From NCBI GenBank assembly GCA_023101725.1, contig JALJCO010000135.1, positions 21,001 through 85,000 on the forward strand: a stretch of 64,000 nt of DNA, in the 5' to 3' direction. The translations under genes were made by a program, and so were the position numbers. Positions 54,076 through 63,740 of the stretch are shown here, one piece after another (positions within the stretch are counted from its first letter, which is position 1; each line of letters opens with the position of its first letter). Origin of the DNA: Atherinomorus stipes (taxonomy: Eukaryota; Chordata; Actinopteri; Atheriniformes; Atherinidae). The notes under the pieces are model-generated. The model was not told the origin of the DNA. It searched no databases and saw only the letters and a program-made list of their open reading frames with translations.

Positions 54076-54990
54076 AGGAACAGTCCACACACAGAATGAT
54101 GTAACTTTATTTTCCACTTCCCCTCATGGTGAGAAAGACTCTGCAGCATTTTTTAATATCTCAAATGCAGCCGGCGATCAGGAAGGCTTCTCGTTTCCCC
54201 CAACTTTCATATAATGGAGTTCACCGGTGTCCGAGCCAAAAGGTCCATAAAAGTCCACAAAAACTTGTCACCGTATTCCTCCATACTGCTCGTCCAATGT
54301 AATCCAAGTGTCCTGAGTGGGTAGCGTCCAGAATTTACTTGAAAAGACGCCATTTAGTATATTTTTAGAACCTAAACAGTACTACATCAGTACTACATCG
54401 CATCTCCTGCAAGCATGATGAGCGCGTTCATGAAACTATGGAAACTACGGCAGACGAGATCACACGTTCTCTTTTTTCTTTCTTTCTTTGTTTTAAATCA
54501 ACATCAACCCCCTCTTGGACCCTCTTGTGTTTGTCCCGGTTTGTCTGCAGCTCTGTCGCTCTTAACACAATGTAAACAGCTAATTTCTTCTTCTACACTT
54601 GTATTATCAGCAGAGTAGGCTCTGAACGCCGAGGCTTCTGTAGTTTCGCATAAGCGCTTCGGCGCGCTTGCAGGAAAAAGGATGTTCTACTGTTTAGTCT
54701 CTAAAAATCTACTAAATGATGGTTTCCAGTAAATTCTGGACGCTACCCACTCAGGACACTTGGATTACATTGGACGAGCAGTATGGAGGAATATTGACAA
54801 GTTTTTGTGGACTTTTATGGACCTTTTGGCTCGGACCCCGGTGAACTCCATTATATGAAAGTTGGGGGAAACGAGAAGCCTTCCTGATCGCCGGCTGCAT
54901 TTGAGATGTTAAAAACGTGCTGCAGAGTCTTTCTCACCGTGAGGGGAAGTGGAAGATAAAGTTACATCATTCTGTGGGTGGACTAGTCCT
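54076..54990. mobile_element. Fold-back element with ~264 bp inverted arms, TTAA-flanked
   Basis: The left arm (54076-54339, starting AGGAACAGTCCACACACAGA) and right arm (54728-54990, inverse start AGGACTAGTCCACCCACAGA) match at well over 90%. Weaker pairing continues inward to about 54415 and 54667. TTAA lies outside both ends (54072-54075 and 54991-54994). The loop of roughly 250 bp has no known coding sequence. TTAA target and long inverted repeats fit a Kolobok- or piggyBac-mobilised element. The arms could extrude as a large hairpin. Confidence 0.85.
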
Positions 54991-54994
54991 TTAA

Positions 54995-55215
54995 GGAGCT
55001 GCTTAGACCTGCACCGAGCGGACCAGGACCAGCACCGGTATGATTGAGTCAGGAGTGATGATGGACAGGTAGCCGCGGCTAACGGCTAGCCAAGGGCAAA
55101 TAATTAACCTTTACAAACGAGAAGATAACAAATGACATGGTCCCAGTGGAATTTAAAATGTTCATGTTTATTAGGATGAGGATGGAGGGAAGGAGGCATC
55201 TTAGGAAGCTGCTGG
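54995..55215. other. Short spacer, nothing recognised
   Basis: Unremarkable sequence between the fold-back element and repeat X copy 2. Confidence 0.4.
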
Positions 55216-55327
55216 AGGAGATCTGTGATGACTGAGGAGCAGCTGTCGCTCTACATCACTGCTCTGACTAGCAAACGCTGGTGGAGGAAGAATATTCCAG
55301 CAGACGTGACCGCACTTCCATGTGCTA
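55216..55327. repeat. Dispersed repeat X, copy 2
   Basis: 'ctgtgatgactgaggagcag' to 'cagacgtgaccgcacttcca' as at 43190-43306, with a 10-base deletion ('atattccag' present once rather than twice). A CACTG element follows directly, as in copy 1. Confidence 0.65.
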
Positions 55328-55535
55328 CACTGCAAAAACTCAAATCTTAGCAAGCAGATTTTCCTCATTTGTAGACAAAATATCTCATCACACCTAAAAT
55401 AAGACACAATTAGTTAAAAAGAAACATTTCAGTAAGATATAAGATTTTCTTTTAAGGTCATGCATCTTATTTCAAGAAATCTTATCAAGAAAATTTTGCT
55501 TGTTCCATTGGCAGATTTTTTTTGCATGTTTTTAT
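55328..55535. mobile_element. CACTG-ended element, copy 3
   Basis: Starts CACTGCAAAAACTCAAATCT and ends around 'gcttgttccattggcagatt'. Closer to copy 2 (43307) than to copy 1 (21895). Non-coding. Confidence 0.6.
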
Positions 55536-56869
55536 ATGTTTAGTCTAACACATTTAGTTGCTGACAGAATTACCGGTCAGTAAAGGCGACACCAGTTTCA
55601 TGTGCGGCGCTGAATCTGGAGCTAAACACGGACGTTTTAGTCAACAGTTTACTTCAGTCCGACCGTCGGAAGTCAGAAGCATCTGGTTGCAGCGTCTCTA
55701 TTTCTGACGGAGCTTCCAGAAAGCGTCAGGCTCTCAGCAGATAGAAAATCAGACACAGAAGCAGGTAAATTTCAAAATAAAAGCCCCCCTGCTGATTTGC
55801 AATCCTGAACTATGTACAGTAAACATCATGTCATCAGTGACACCAGGTCAGTCAGGAGGTCTGTCAGTGTTTTTCATCATGGACCATCGTTGTTATAGAC
55901 CTGCAGTTCTGTCATCCGTTCCTTTTCCCATTATTTATCTAATAATTTATTTATCATTAGTTTGTTTTATTTTTTTACAGTTGAGTTGAATGATTTTTCA
56001 CAGGAAAAATGCTGTATTACATAAATAAGTAATTAGAGAGGTAAATTTGTCTTGTCCTTTTTCTCTTTTACTGATCTGATCCGTGACTCAAACCATAAAC
56101 TGATCTAAGCTGTGAGTTCATTGATCCGATGCACCACCACAACATGCCAGGGACACACAGCTGATAAAGCTGCACCAACAACTAAAACACGACACTTTGA
56201 ACACAGAGCCATCTGGAACGTAAATGTGCCATGACCCGTGAACACTGCAGTTTCTGCATTTATTGTTCAGGTTTTTATCAGTAATTCAGTGAAAATGGGA
56301 GAAAATGTAAATATTTGCTTTGCAAGTCGATTTTGGTGTGCGCTCCTAAAAAGTGAAGTTAGTGGCCGCGGGTGAAAGCGGTTAGTCTGGAGGCCTGGGT
56401 TCAGTGAGGCAAATGGAGGAGCAGGATCTAAGAGTGCGAACAGGGGGGCGAGGTTAGCAAAGAGGCTAAAGAAAATCTGTCTAACCGAACCAAACCTGGT
56501 TACAGTTATGTGTGTAACACTGGAATCACGCACCCCCCCCAGATACTGTAATATCTGGGAGATGCACTCAGTGATTCACCCACAGTTCTTATCTGTTTAT
56601 GACGGATGTCAGCGATTCAGTGCTGATTTTCATGTCTTTATACAACACATGCATCTGTGCATCTCTGCATACTGTGCTTTCCATACACGTCAGACAGCCC
56701 CTCCCTCTCCTGCTGTCATTGTGACCCTGCACCTGCTCTGGTGTGAAAACGTGAGCGTACGTGTTTTTCAGCCTTGAATAATTAATTATGGATTTACCAT
56801 CTATTCTAAATATCACCTTCTTATCACCGCTTATTGTTTTTAGGCTTTCTGATTAAAAAAGAAAACTAG
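55536..56869. other. Intergenic stretch, nothing recognised
   Basis: AT-rich with short frames. A C-run of eight lies at 56531-56539. No element ends seen. Confidence 0.4.
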
Positions 56870-56879
56870 CTTTGAACAT

Positions 56880-57235
56880 AACTGCAGTGTTTTCCTCATG
56901 GGGATCCTCCATGCTGGGCCGGGTTCTGGACCTGGGCTGCTCCTGTGGCGGGGCCCTTTCGGGTCATGGGTGGGGTGGCTCCTGGACTGAACGGATCCCC
57001 ATGATCGTGTTCCTCATCGTGGCAGGCTACATGAGCCTGTCACTTGTAATTCTACATTTGTATTCAGTTAAAGGGACAGTTTTTATAGAGCGGTTATGCA
57101 GAACAGGGGTTGGTGGTTTGGTGGGGGCACGTGGGCTTTGTGTGTGTGTGGGTGAGTATGAATGGGTGTGTGCCATATTTCTTATTTCAAATATTGTCGT
57201 TTTTATTATGTTAAGCAGTTTGTGTGACTTCCTGT
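56880..57235. repeat. G-rich retroelement-like leader
   Basis: 'ggggccctttcgggtcatgg' 'gtggggtggc' is wording I associate with a common fish retroelement, followed by AT-rich DNA with (TG)n. It adjoins the LINE relic at 57260. The 139-codon frame over it (from 56872) has two hydrophobic stretches but no recognised family. Confidence 0.4.
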
Positions 57236-57259
57236 ATAATAAATACCTCCTTTCAAAGA

Positions 57260-57700
57260 ACCCAAGGTCGCTTTACAAAGGAAATAAATAAACAAACAAA
57301 TAAACAAAAAAACACCACAAGGACAAAACAACAGGGAAAGGAAGCAGTTAATCAGGAAAGGCCAGGGAGAAAAGGTGCTTTTGAGTTGTGTCTTGAGGCT
57401 GCCGAGAGAAGGGGAGTTACAGATTTCAGCCGGGAGAGAGTTCCAGAGGGTGGGGGCAGCCACGCTGAGGGCTCTGTCACCAAAGGCCTTCAGCCTGGTC
57501 CGGGGAATGACAAGGAGACCCGTGTCAGAAGAGCGCTGGTTCCGGGAGGGAGTGTGTTGGTGAAGGAGGTCAGACAGGTACCGGGGGGGGGGGGGGGGGG
57601 ACTCGTAGGTGAGTAGGAGTTTACATTGAATACGGACCCTGACAGGGAGCCAGTTTACTGTGATTGAATTCAGATTTGATTTGAGCTTTGGGTTTTTGGA
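57260..57700 (-). pseudogene. LINE (L2/Maui type) reverse transcriptase C-terminus
   Basis: The minus strand encodes the RT C-terminal end of L2-like LINEs. ITVNWLPVRVRIQCKLLLTY is followed by RYLSDLLHQHTPSRNQRSSD, RLKAFGDRALSVAAPTLWNS and LPAEICNSPSLGSLKTQL, all recognisable parts of this domain. The frame is open over this piece except for a G-run/C-run at 57584-57600 coding for prolines where the family has a few other residues. The rest of the LINE is missing, so it is a 5'-truncated copy, the usual outcome of LINE insertion. Confidence 0.85.
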
Positions 57701-57760
57701 CGCTTTGGACGGGATGCTTTGGACGTTTTGGACGCTTTGGACGTTTTGGATGTTTTCGCG
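57695..57760. repeat. TTTGGACG short tandem repeat
   Basis: 'ggacgctttggacgggatgc' and 'tttggacgttttggacgc' show about seven copies of a 9-10 bp motif TTTTGGACG with variation. Confidence 0.8.
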
Positions 57761-57764
57761 CACT

Positions 57765-58336
57765 CTGCGATGCGACTCGGACTGAACTGGAGTCAGTCAG
57801 ATGATCTTTTCCAGATCACAGTGATTGTGTTTATGTCCACGCTGTTTGATGCACATTTGCAAAATTGAGAAAAACAACACACTTTAGAAAGCTTTACATT
57901 CCCCTCGGCTACGTTTGGTTCCCCAGCCTGGGGGGTACCTGAGCCTCCAAGAGTCTCCTAACAGCACAGGGGGTCCGCAGGGCTTTGGCTCCACAGAACC
58001 TGTATGACTGTTAGCATGAAGGTGATAGGTCACACCTCATTTCCGTCCATACATGTAATGTGGGGTCACTGGTGGGGCTGCAGTACTCAGGTACTTCATG
58101 CCCCCCCACATTTTTATTCTGTTGATGGAAACGAGAAACTGAAACCTTTCAAGAGTTAATATGAAATGAGCTTTGTGTTTATGTGGAGGCAGAGTCACAT
58201 GATTTTTAAAAAAAATCCATTCTACTTCATTGATCTCAGTTGAAAAATTGTGGCTCCAGATTTGACCCATGTCTGGACTGACCACAGCGCAGCGGGCCCC
58301 CCAAGGGACAACCTCCAGTGGCCAACTATAATACAC
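57765..58336. other. Intergenic stretch, nothing recognised
   Basis: No element or exon signal seen between the LINE relic and the 21 bp array. Confidence 0.4.
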
Positions 58337-59020
58337 ACATTTACAAAAGAAATAAACACATTTACAGCAGAAATAAACATGTTTACAGCAGAAATAAATA
58401 TGTATACAGCAGCAATAAACACGTTTACAGCAGCAATAAACACATTTACAGCAAAAAAAAAAAAAACAGGTTTACAGCAGAAACACTTTTACAGCAGGAA
58501 TAAACATGTTTACAGCAGCAATAAACACGTTTACAGCAGGAATAAACACGTTTATAGCAGGAATAAACATGTTTGCAGCAGAAATAAACACTTACAGCAG
58601 AAATAAACACGTTTGCAGAAAAATAAACACGTTTGCAGCAGGAATTAACATATTTACAGCAGAAATAAATATGTTTACAGCAGAAATAAACATGTTTACA
58701 GCAGCAATAAACACGTTTACAGCAGCAATTAACACGTTTACAGCAGGAATAAACATGTTTGCAGCAGAAATAAACATGTTTACAGCAGCAATAAACATGT
58801 TTACAGCAGCAATAAACACGTTTACAGCAGGAATAAACATGTTTGCAGCAGAAATAAACACGTTTACAGCAGAAATAAACATGTTTGCAGCAGAAATAAA
58901 CACGTTTACAGCAGAAATAAACATGTTTACAGCAGAAATAAACATGTTTACAGCAGCAATAAACACGTTTACAGCAGGAATAAACATGTTTACAGCAGAA
59001 ATAACTATGTTTACAGTCTG
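58337..59020. repeat. 21 bp minisatellite (ACAGCAGAAATAAACATGTTT type)
   Basis: About 32 units with C/T, A/C/G and T/C variants at three fixed positions (cagAaata/cagCaata/cagGaata; acAtgtt/acAcgtt; tAca/tGca). Since 21 is divisible by three, frames on both strands stay open for up to 195 codons (Cys/Lys/Val-rich on the minus strand, Thr/Ala/Ile-rich on the plus strand). I regard these as by-products of the repeat. Confidence 0.95.
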
Positions 59021-59269
59021 GTTTAAACATCATTTTTAGGTTTAATCGGTCAAGTTTATCTTCATGTTAACCTGTGAGGGGGTGATTTTTTTCACTCATC
59101 CATTTAGATGTTATTTAATCTTGAAATTACACATAATTAGGGGCGTGTCCTTTGATTGACATGCGGCAGACCGAATGTTGGCCTGGCCGGTGGCTAACAG
59201 TTAGCTCCTTGTTAGCTCTCAGTAAGGTCTCAGTCTGTAGCAGAGCAGCACAACAGCAGTTTTTAGTCA

Positions 59270-59535
59270 GATAATAGCAAGTCTAAGCGTTTCTCACCTT
59301 TATGCCGCCACCTAGGGGGCTAATCTTTGTTAGCTCCTGTTAGTTTCGAGTTAGCTTGGTTAGCGTTTAGCCCAGAGTACGCGAGTTGTCAGTAATTCGG
59401 ACCGCAGCATGGAGCGACCTTGCCTGTGTTCATTTTAGTATTTTCTGGAAGTGAAGACACACGTGACACGGCAAGATGGTGACAGTGGGACACGCCCACC
59501 TGGCTTCACTTTCAGCTCTTCAGAAACCAACGGGT
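59270..59535. repeat. Dispersed teleost repeat, copy 2
   Basis: Shares 'caagtctaagcg', 'ctaatctttgttagctcctg', 'gttagcgtttagcccaga', 'gtgacacggcaagatggtga' and 'cacgcccacctggcttcac' with 27590-27865, in the same orientation and order. The ATGGCGACG word of copy 1 is ATGGTGACA here. Confidence 0.65.
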
Positions 59536-59540
59536 GACGT

Positions 59541-60389
59541 AGTGGAAGGTTTGTCCCGCTCTAATAACGGTCTGTGGGGCCGCCGCATCTTGGCGCCTGG
59601 GTAGCGGGTGGGGGTGGTGCTATCATGCTGGCGTTTACAAGCATCTGTTTGACCATGAATGAAATGATACTTTGACTTGATGAGTGTTGGCTTAGATGTC
59701 AGTCTCATGGTCTGACCCACATTCCTGTCATCACTGGAGCGGATTCCCTTCCTTCATTTATCTCCATAACAATCCTCCAGGATCCATAACCTTCTCATGG
59801 CCTTGCTGCTGCAACCTTTGACCTCCACCTGATCCAGCATCAACTGCTTTAATTTGGTTGCAGTGAAGTGAAAACGCTCCTCATGAAGCTGACCGCCTCT
59901 TTAACGGTGACGGGGTTAGAAACTGCGAATGTGTCTGCTGCTGCTCTCTGAAAGCTGGTCGTAGCGCCATGCTTTCCATTCCCTCCTTTGTCTGTATTCG
60001 TGTCCTCTCGCTGGGATTATGAGGTCCGTCTCGGATCCAGTGCAACTGTCGGCTCCCACGCGGTGAAGAACTTCATTGATCCCGTTAATGTCCATGTGCT
60101 TCTGGTTTGACGTGATCATGACAGCCAGTTCAGCTGGCGTTTTCGGCGTGACTTGCATTATTGGGGCTAACAGCCGCCATGGTTTTCTTGTTCATCCACT
60201 GTGATGCTGTCTCCATCACCTTCCTTCCTCCGTCTGTGCTTCCTCACATCCTCCTTTTCCATCTCGTTGTACCTTCCTCTTCTTATTAAGCCTTCGTCTC
60301 TTCCTCTCATCCTTCTCGTCCCTGCTTCTTTTGTCCCCCCCTACTTGTTGCCTAGCTCCGTTCTTCTCCCCCCCCTCTCCGGTGTCCAG
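59541..60389. other. Unique-looking stretch before a candidate exon
   Basis: I see no repeats here, which is unusual in this half of the window. The last 150 bases are C/T-rich (60220-60389) and would suit the end of an intron. Confidence 0.4.
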
Positions 60390-60476
60390 GTCAGGGCCAC
60401 GGGTGTGGGTCCCCTCTATCACATGTACAAGGCCCTGAATAGCCGACTCGGTGGGGAGCTGACTGGGATGTTATAA
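60390..60476 (+). CDS. Candidate terminal coding exon
   Basis: A long pyrimidine tract ending 'cccctctccggtgtccag' at 60389 is a strong-looking splice acceptor. The next 28 codons read VRATGVGPLYHMYKALNSRL and eight further residues, then TAA at 60474-60476. Codons favour G/C in third position and residues look like a folded protein end. Surrounding DNA lacks repeats, consistent with constraint. No polyadenylation signal is obvious in the next 300 bp, and I cannot name the protein. Phase at the acceptor would be 0. Confidence 0.3.
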   Translation, partial: VRATGVGPLYHMYKALNSRLGGELTGML

Positions 60477-61131
60477 TGAGGGTTGAGAAGGAAGGGGGCG
60501 TGGGAGGGGTGAAGATGCCCCCCTTCTCTCTTCCCTGGTTAAAGCAGATTAATTAAAAGCTCACATGCACTCGCTGTTTTATCAGTGAGAGTTGAGCACT
60601 TACTGTAAGCCTCCAGGGGGCTCAGTGCGAGGCTGGGTGGGCAGGGAGGGGGGCGGGGGGGCCTCTGGGAGGGATGCTAATTCCAGCCGTGGGGCTGGTG
60701 GGATGGCAGTGCAGGAATTCCTGCCGCGGGGGTGTTTGTTGTTGATTATCTCTCAGACAGATTTGTCACTCAGTCTGAGCTCATCTCCCAGTCACACCAG
60801 CCCCCCCCCCCCCCCCACCTCCCTCCCAGCAGTTCTCCTGCTGGATGAACTGCCCCCCAACCCCCCCCCAGACCAGCAGTTCTCCTGCTGGACGAGTCTC
60901 GTTTTAGTCGATGAAAACTGAAGACATTTTAGTTTCGTTTCACTCAGTGATTTTATCTCTTTTTATTAATGTAATTCTGTTTGTCCCAGTTAGTTTGATT
61001 ACCTCGTATAGTGTAGATTGAACCAAATTCTTCTTTTAGTCAAACCCATTTTACAAATCAAATTATATCTTCCTATGATAAACTTATACAAGTTTCCTGA
61101 CTGAATTAGCCCCCAGTTAGAGCTAATTAAC
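60477..61131. other. GC-rich then AT-rich stretch with C-runs
   Basis: C-runs at 60801-60818 and near 60865. Two copies of 'cagcagttctcctgctgga' (60829 and 60873) each form a 6 bp stem hairpin. No exon recognised. Confidence 0.5.
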
Positions 61132-61139
61132 ATTTTTAT

Positions 61140-61954
61140 CAGGGCTGTCAAAAGATTAATCCTGTTTAAATTTATTCTTTAGTACTGCTATATGCAGAAA
61201 ATACGGTACATTAACGTTTGGTTCACAACTTAAAGGGACTTGAGGCAAGATTAAGAAACGAAACTCGCGACTGGCGCTTCAGGTACCTGCAGCCACGAGC
61301 CAAGCCGTCACGGAGCACAAACTGAAGCTATAATGTTGTTTCTACGCTTTTTCTTCGTAGTTCCACGTTTTCGTGTCTTTCAGTTGATCTGGATCGTTTG
61401 CTGACGGCAGAAGAATCCATAACTATCGCTTACAGTGTTTGAATTTACTGCGACCGTCTTCTTCCTGGATCAAAACTGCGGATGTAGTGTCATTTGACGT
61501 CACGTCTGCAGGGCAGCGCGGGAAATTCAGACACCGAATTGCAGCTTTATGCAGCACACAGCCTGTTCAAGGCAACGGAGAGAAACGTGGTGGAAACGTT
61601 ATTTTTGGTATTTAGCGCTTCATCACGCATTAGTGTTAAAAAACGGACATGCATGTTTGTTTGTTTTTAAATTCCTGCCTCTAGGCCAAAGTCTAGAGGC
61701 AGTAGTCCAGGATTCAGACCTGAATTTCAGCTTCACATTAAGACAGGTGTGAAGTCAGCCTGTGAGGATCAGCAGCATTCTGGACTAAACTGCCGTCTGA
61801 AGGACTTTCTGGGGACACGTAAGGACAGAGTTTCAGTAGTTTAGTCTACTAAAGATAAATGCAGAACTCCTGGTGAGAAGCCTTTAATCCTAAATATGTT
61901 CTAGAAGTGATCAAAATAATGTGATTAATCACAGTTAATTTTTTGACAGCCCTA
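61140..61954. mobile_element. hAT-type non-autonomous element
   Basis: An 815 bp element with ends CAGGGCTGTCAAAAGATTAA and an inverted partner in TTAATTTTTTGACAGCCCTA. The flanks carry a 7-of-8 match, atttttat (61132-61139) and gtttttat (61955-61962), as expected for a slightly decayed hAT target duplication. The CAGGGCTGTCAAA end belongs to a widespread vertebrate type. The interior has no transposase motif. Confidence 0.8.
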
Positions 61955-62103
61955 GTTTTTATGTGTATGTTGTGGATACACAAAAATGCGTACACTCTCT
62001 CACACACATCCTCACATCCCCACACCCAAGCTGGACACATGCTACACAAACACGTGCAAACACACGTGCAGGCACACACACACACATTTGTTTTTCTATC
62101 CCC

Positions 62104-62346
62104 GTGGGGTACATCCATTGACATAATGCATTCCCTAGCCCCTTACCCTAAACCTAACGCCAATAACTGATTGCCTAAACCTAACCCTTGTCCTAATCCT
62201 AACCAAAACCTAGTTGTAACTTAATCTCTAAAACCTAATCTTGACCCTCAAAATAGGGTTTGTACCTGTTGGGACCGGGAAAATGTCCCCACAAGGGCAA
62301 GACGTCCCCACGGTGATGGTAAAATCTGGAACATGGTCCCTACAAT
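62104..62346 (+). repeat. Telomere-like dispersed repeat, copy 3
   Basis: 'cattgacataatgcattccc' 'tagccccttaccctaaacc' through 'gaccgggaaaatgtcccc' and 'acaagggcaagacgtcccc'. (CA)n words lie on both sides (62073-62088 and 62362-62388). Close to copy 2 at 50591. Confidence 0.75.
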
Positions 62347-62399
62347 GTTGCAAAAACGCGCCCACACACACACACACACGCACACACAGCTGAGGCTGG

Positions 62400-63163
62400 A
62401 CTGTGTAAAATAAAAAGTCACGTTAATGTCTTAATGTTAACTTACATCGATTTCATCATGGAAGATGACTTGTAATTAAAGTTTGTCCAGATATCACTTC
62501 TTCGTTTTCTCCAGGGCTCTAAATGAACTATTTTACTCACGAGCCAAAGTGGCTGGTGGATTTGTAAAGTTATCGCCCAAATGGAATATCTTCTAGTCAG
62601 GGGGCGGGGGCTTTTAATTTCGGAAAGATAATTCATGTTACTGATTAATCTAAAATAGTTACATGCACATTTGTTTAGACAGTGATGTTTTTAGTCATCA
62701 TAGCACTAAACAACAAAACCATTTGTATGTCCTCTCGCCATTGTCCCCATGAGGCCTATATTTAACACTGTTCTTTAATTCTCTTCTCTCTGGCCATCAT
62801 TGGTGCGATGCCGAGAACTGCATGCCCACTTTAAATCACCGAGTGTCCAAGTCACTTCCCGGAAAAAACCCCTTCTTAATCAGGTTTTGGACGGTCAGAT
62901 ATGACTAAAAAGAGCCTACTAAAAGCCGTGCTGCTGATTTTAAGGTTGACATTTGCATCCCCATGTTTTAATGGCCAATATGAGTTACAAACAAAACTCA
63001 CACCAAAAAGTCAGAATAGCCGACATAAATGTAGGAAATGCCATTTCAACCCCGGCTGTTTGTCCACCAGCACAAAAGGTGGAGGCATTATTTGGCAAAG
63101 CAGGTTTCCACCTCGCTGGGATCTGCGTCCCTGCTTTAACCAGCCGTCACCTGCAGTTCTCAA
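62400..63163. other. Intergenic stretch, nothing firm
   Basis: Two overlapping plus-strand frames (62901-63377 and 62953-63267) are open but have no recognised domain, and they run into the 77 bp duplication. Confidence 0.4.
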
Positions 63164-63316
63164 CATCACACCGGCTATTTACAATGGTGACAAAGCCTCA
63201 GATTGCTGCAGATTACCAATGTGGTTTCTCTATATGGAGACATCACACCGGCTATTTACAATGGTGACAAAGCCTCAGATTGCTGCAGATTACCAATGTG
63301 GTTTCTCTATATGGAG
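63164..63316. repeat. Perfect 77 bp tandem duplication
   Basis: The unit catcacaccggctatttaca ... ctctatatggaga occurs at 63164-63240 and again from 63241, without a mismatch until the last base or two. Identity suggests a very recent event, or an assembly duplication. Confidence 0.95.
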
Positions 63317-63407
63317 TAAGTCTAGAACAGGACATTATGTCATAGATGCAAGCCGTGAAAACGTTCTTTCAGAATAAAAGCACCGCTCTCGCTGGGGGCC
63401 ACTTTGG

Positions 63408-63740
63408 TCTCTGACCTGCACCAGTATCTTCATCTTCATCTCTGACCCGAACCAGTATCTTCATCTTCATCTCTGACCTGCACCAGTATCTTCATCTTCA
63501 TCTCTGAGCTGCACCAGTATCTTCATCTTCATCTTCATCTCTGACCTGAACCAGTTTCTTCATCTTCATCTCTGAGCTGTACCAGTATCTTCATCTTCAT
63601 CTCTGAGCTGCACCAGTATCTTCATCTTCATCTTCATCTCTGACCTGAACCAGTTTCTTCATCTTCATCTCTGAGCTGCACCAGCATGGTCATCTTCATC
63701 TCTGAGCTGCACCAGCATGGTCATCTTCATCTTCATCTCA
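63408..63740. repeat. 31/37 bp minisatellite (CTGACCTGCACCAGTATCTT type)
   Basis: About ten units of atctctgacctgcaccagta plus tcttcatcttc, with extra 'atcttc' steps in some units and changes such as gacc/gagc and gta/gcatgg. The plus strand is pyrimidine-rich with CTT triplets. Confidence 0.95.

Noticed and set aside
56872..57291. 139-codon frame with hydrophobic stretches as a membrane protein
   Set aside because: Covers G-rich retroelement-like DNA and (TG)n and continues into the LINE relic; no family resemblance.
58446..59033. Cys-rich repeat protein on the minus strand (195 codons)
   Set aside because: Generated by the 21 bp repeat; an overlapping plus-strand frame is equally long, and no flanking exon or promoter signals exist.
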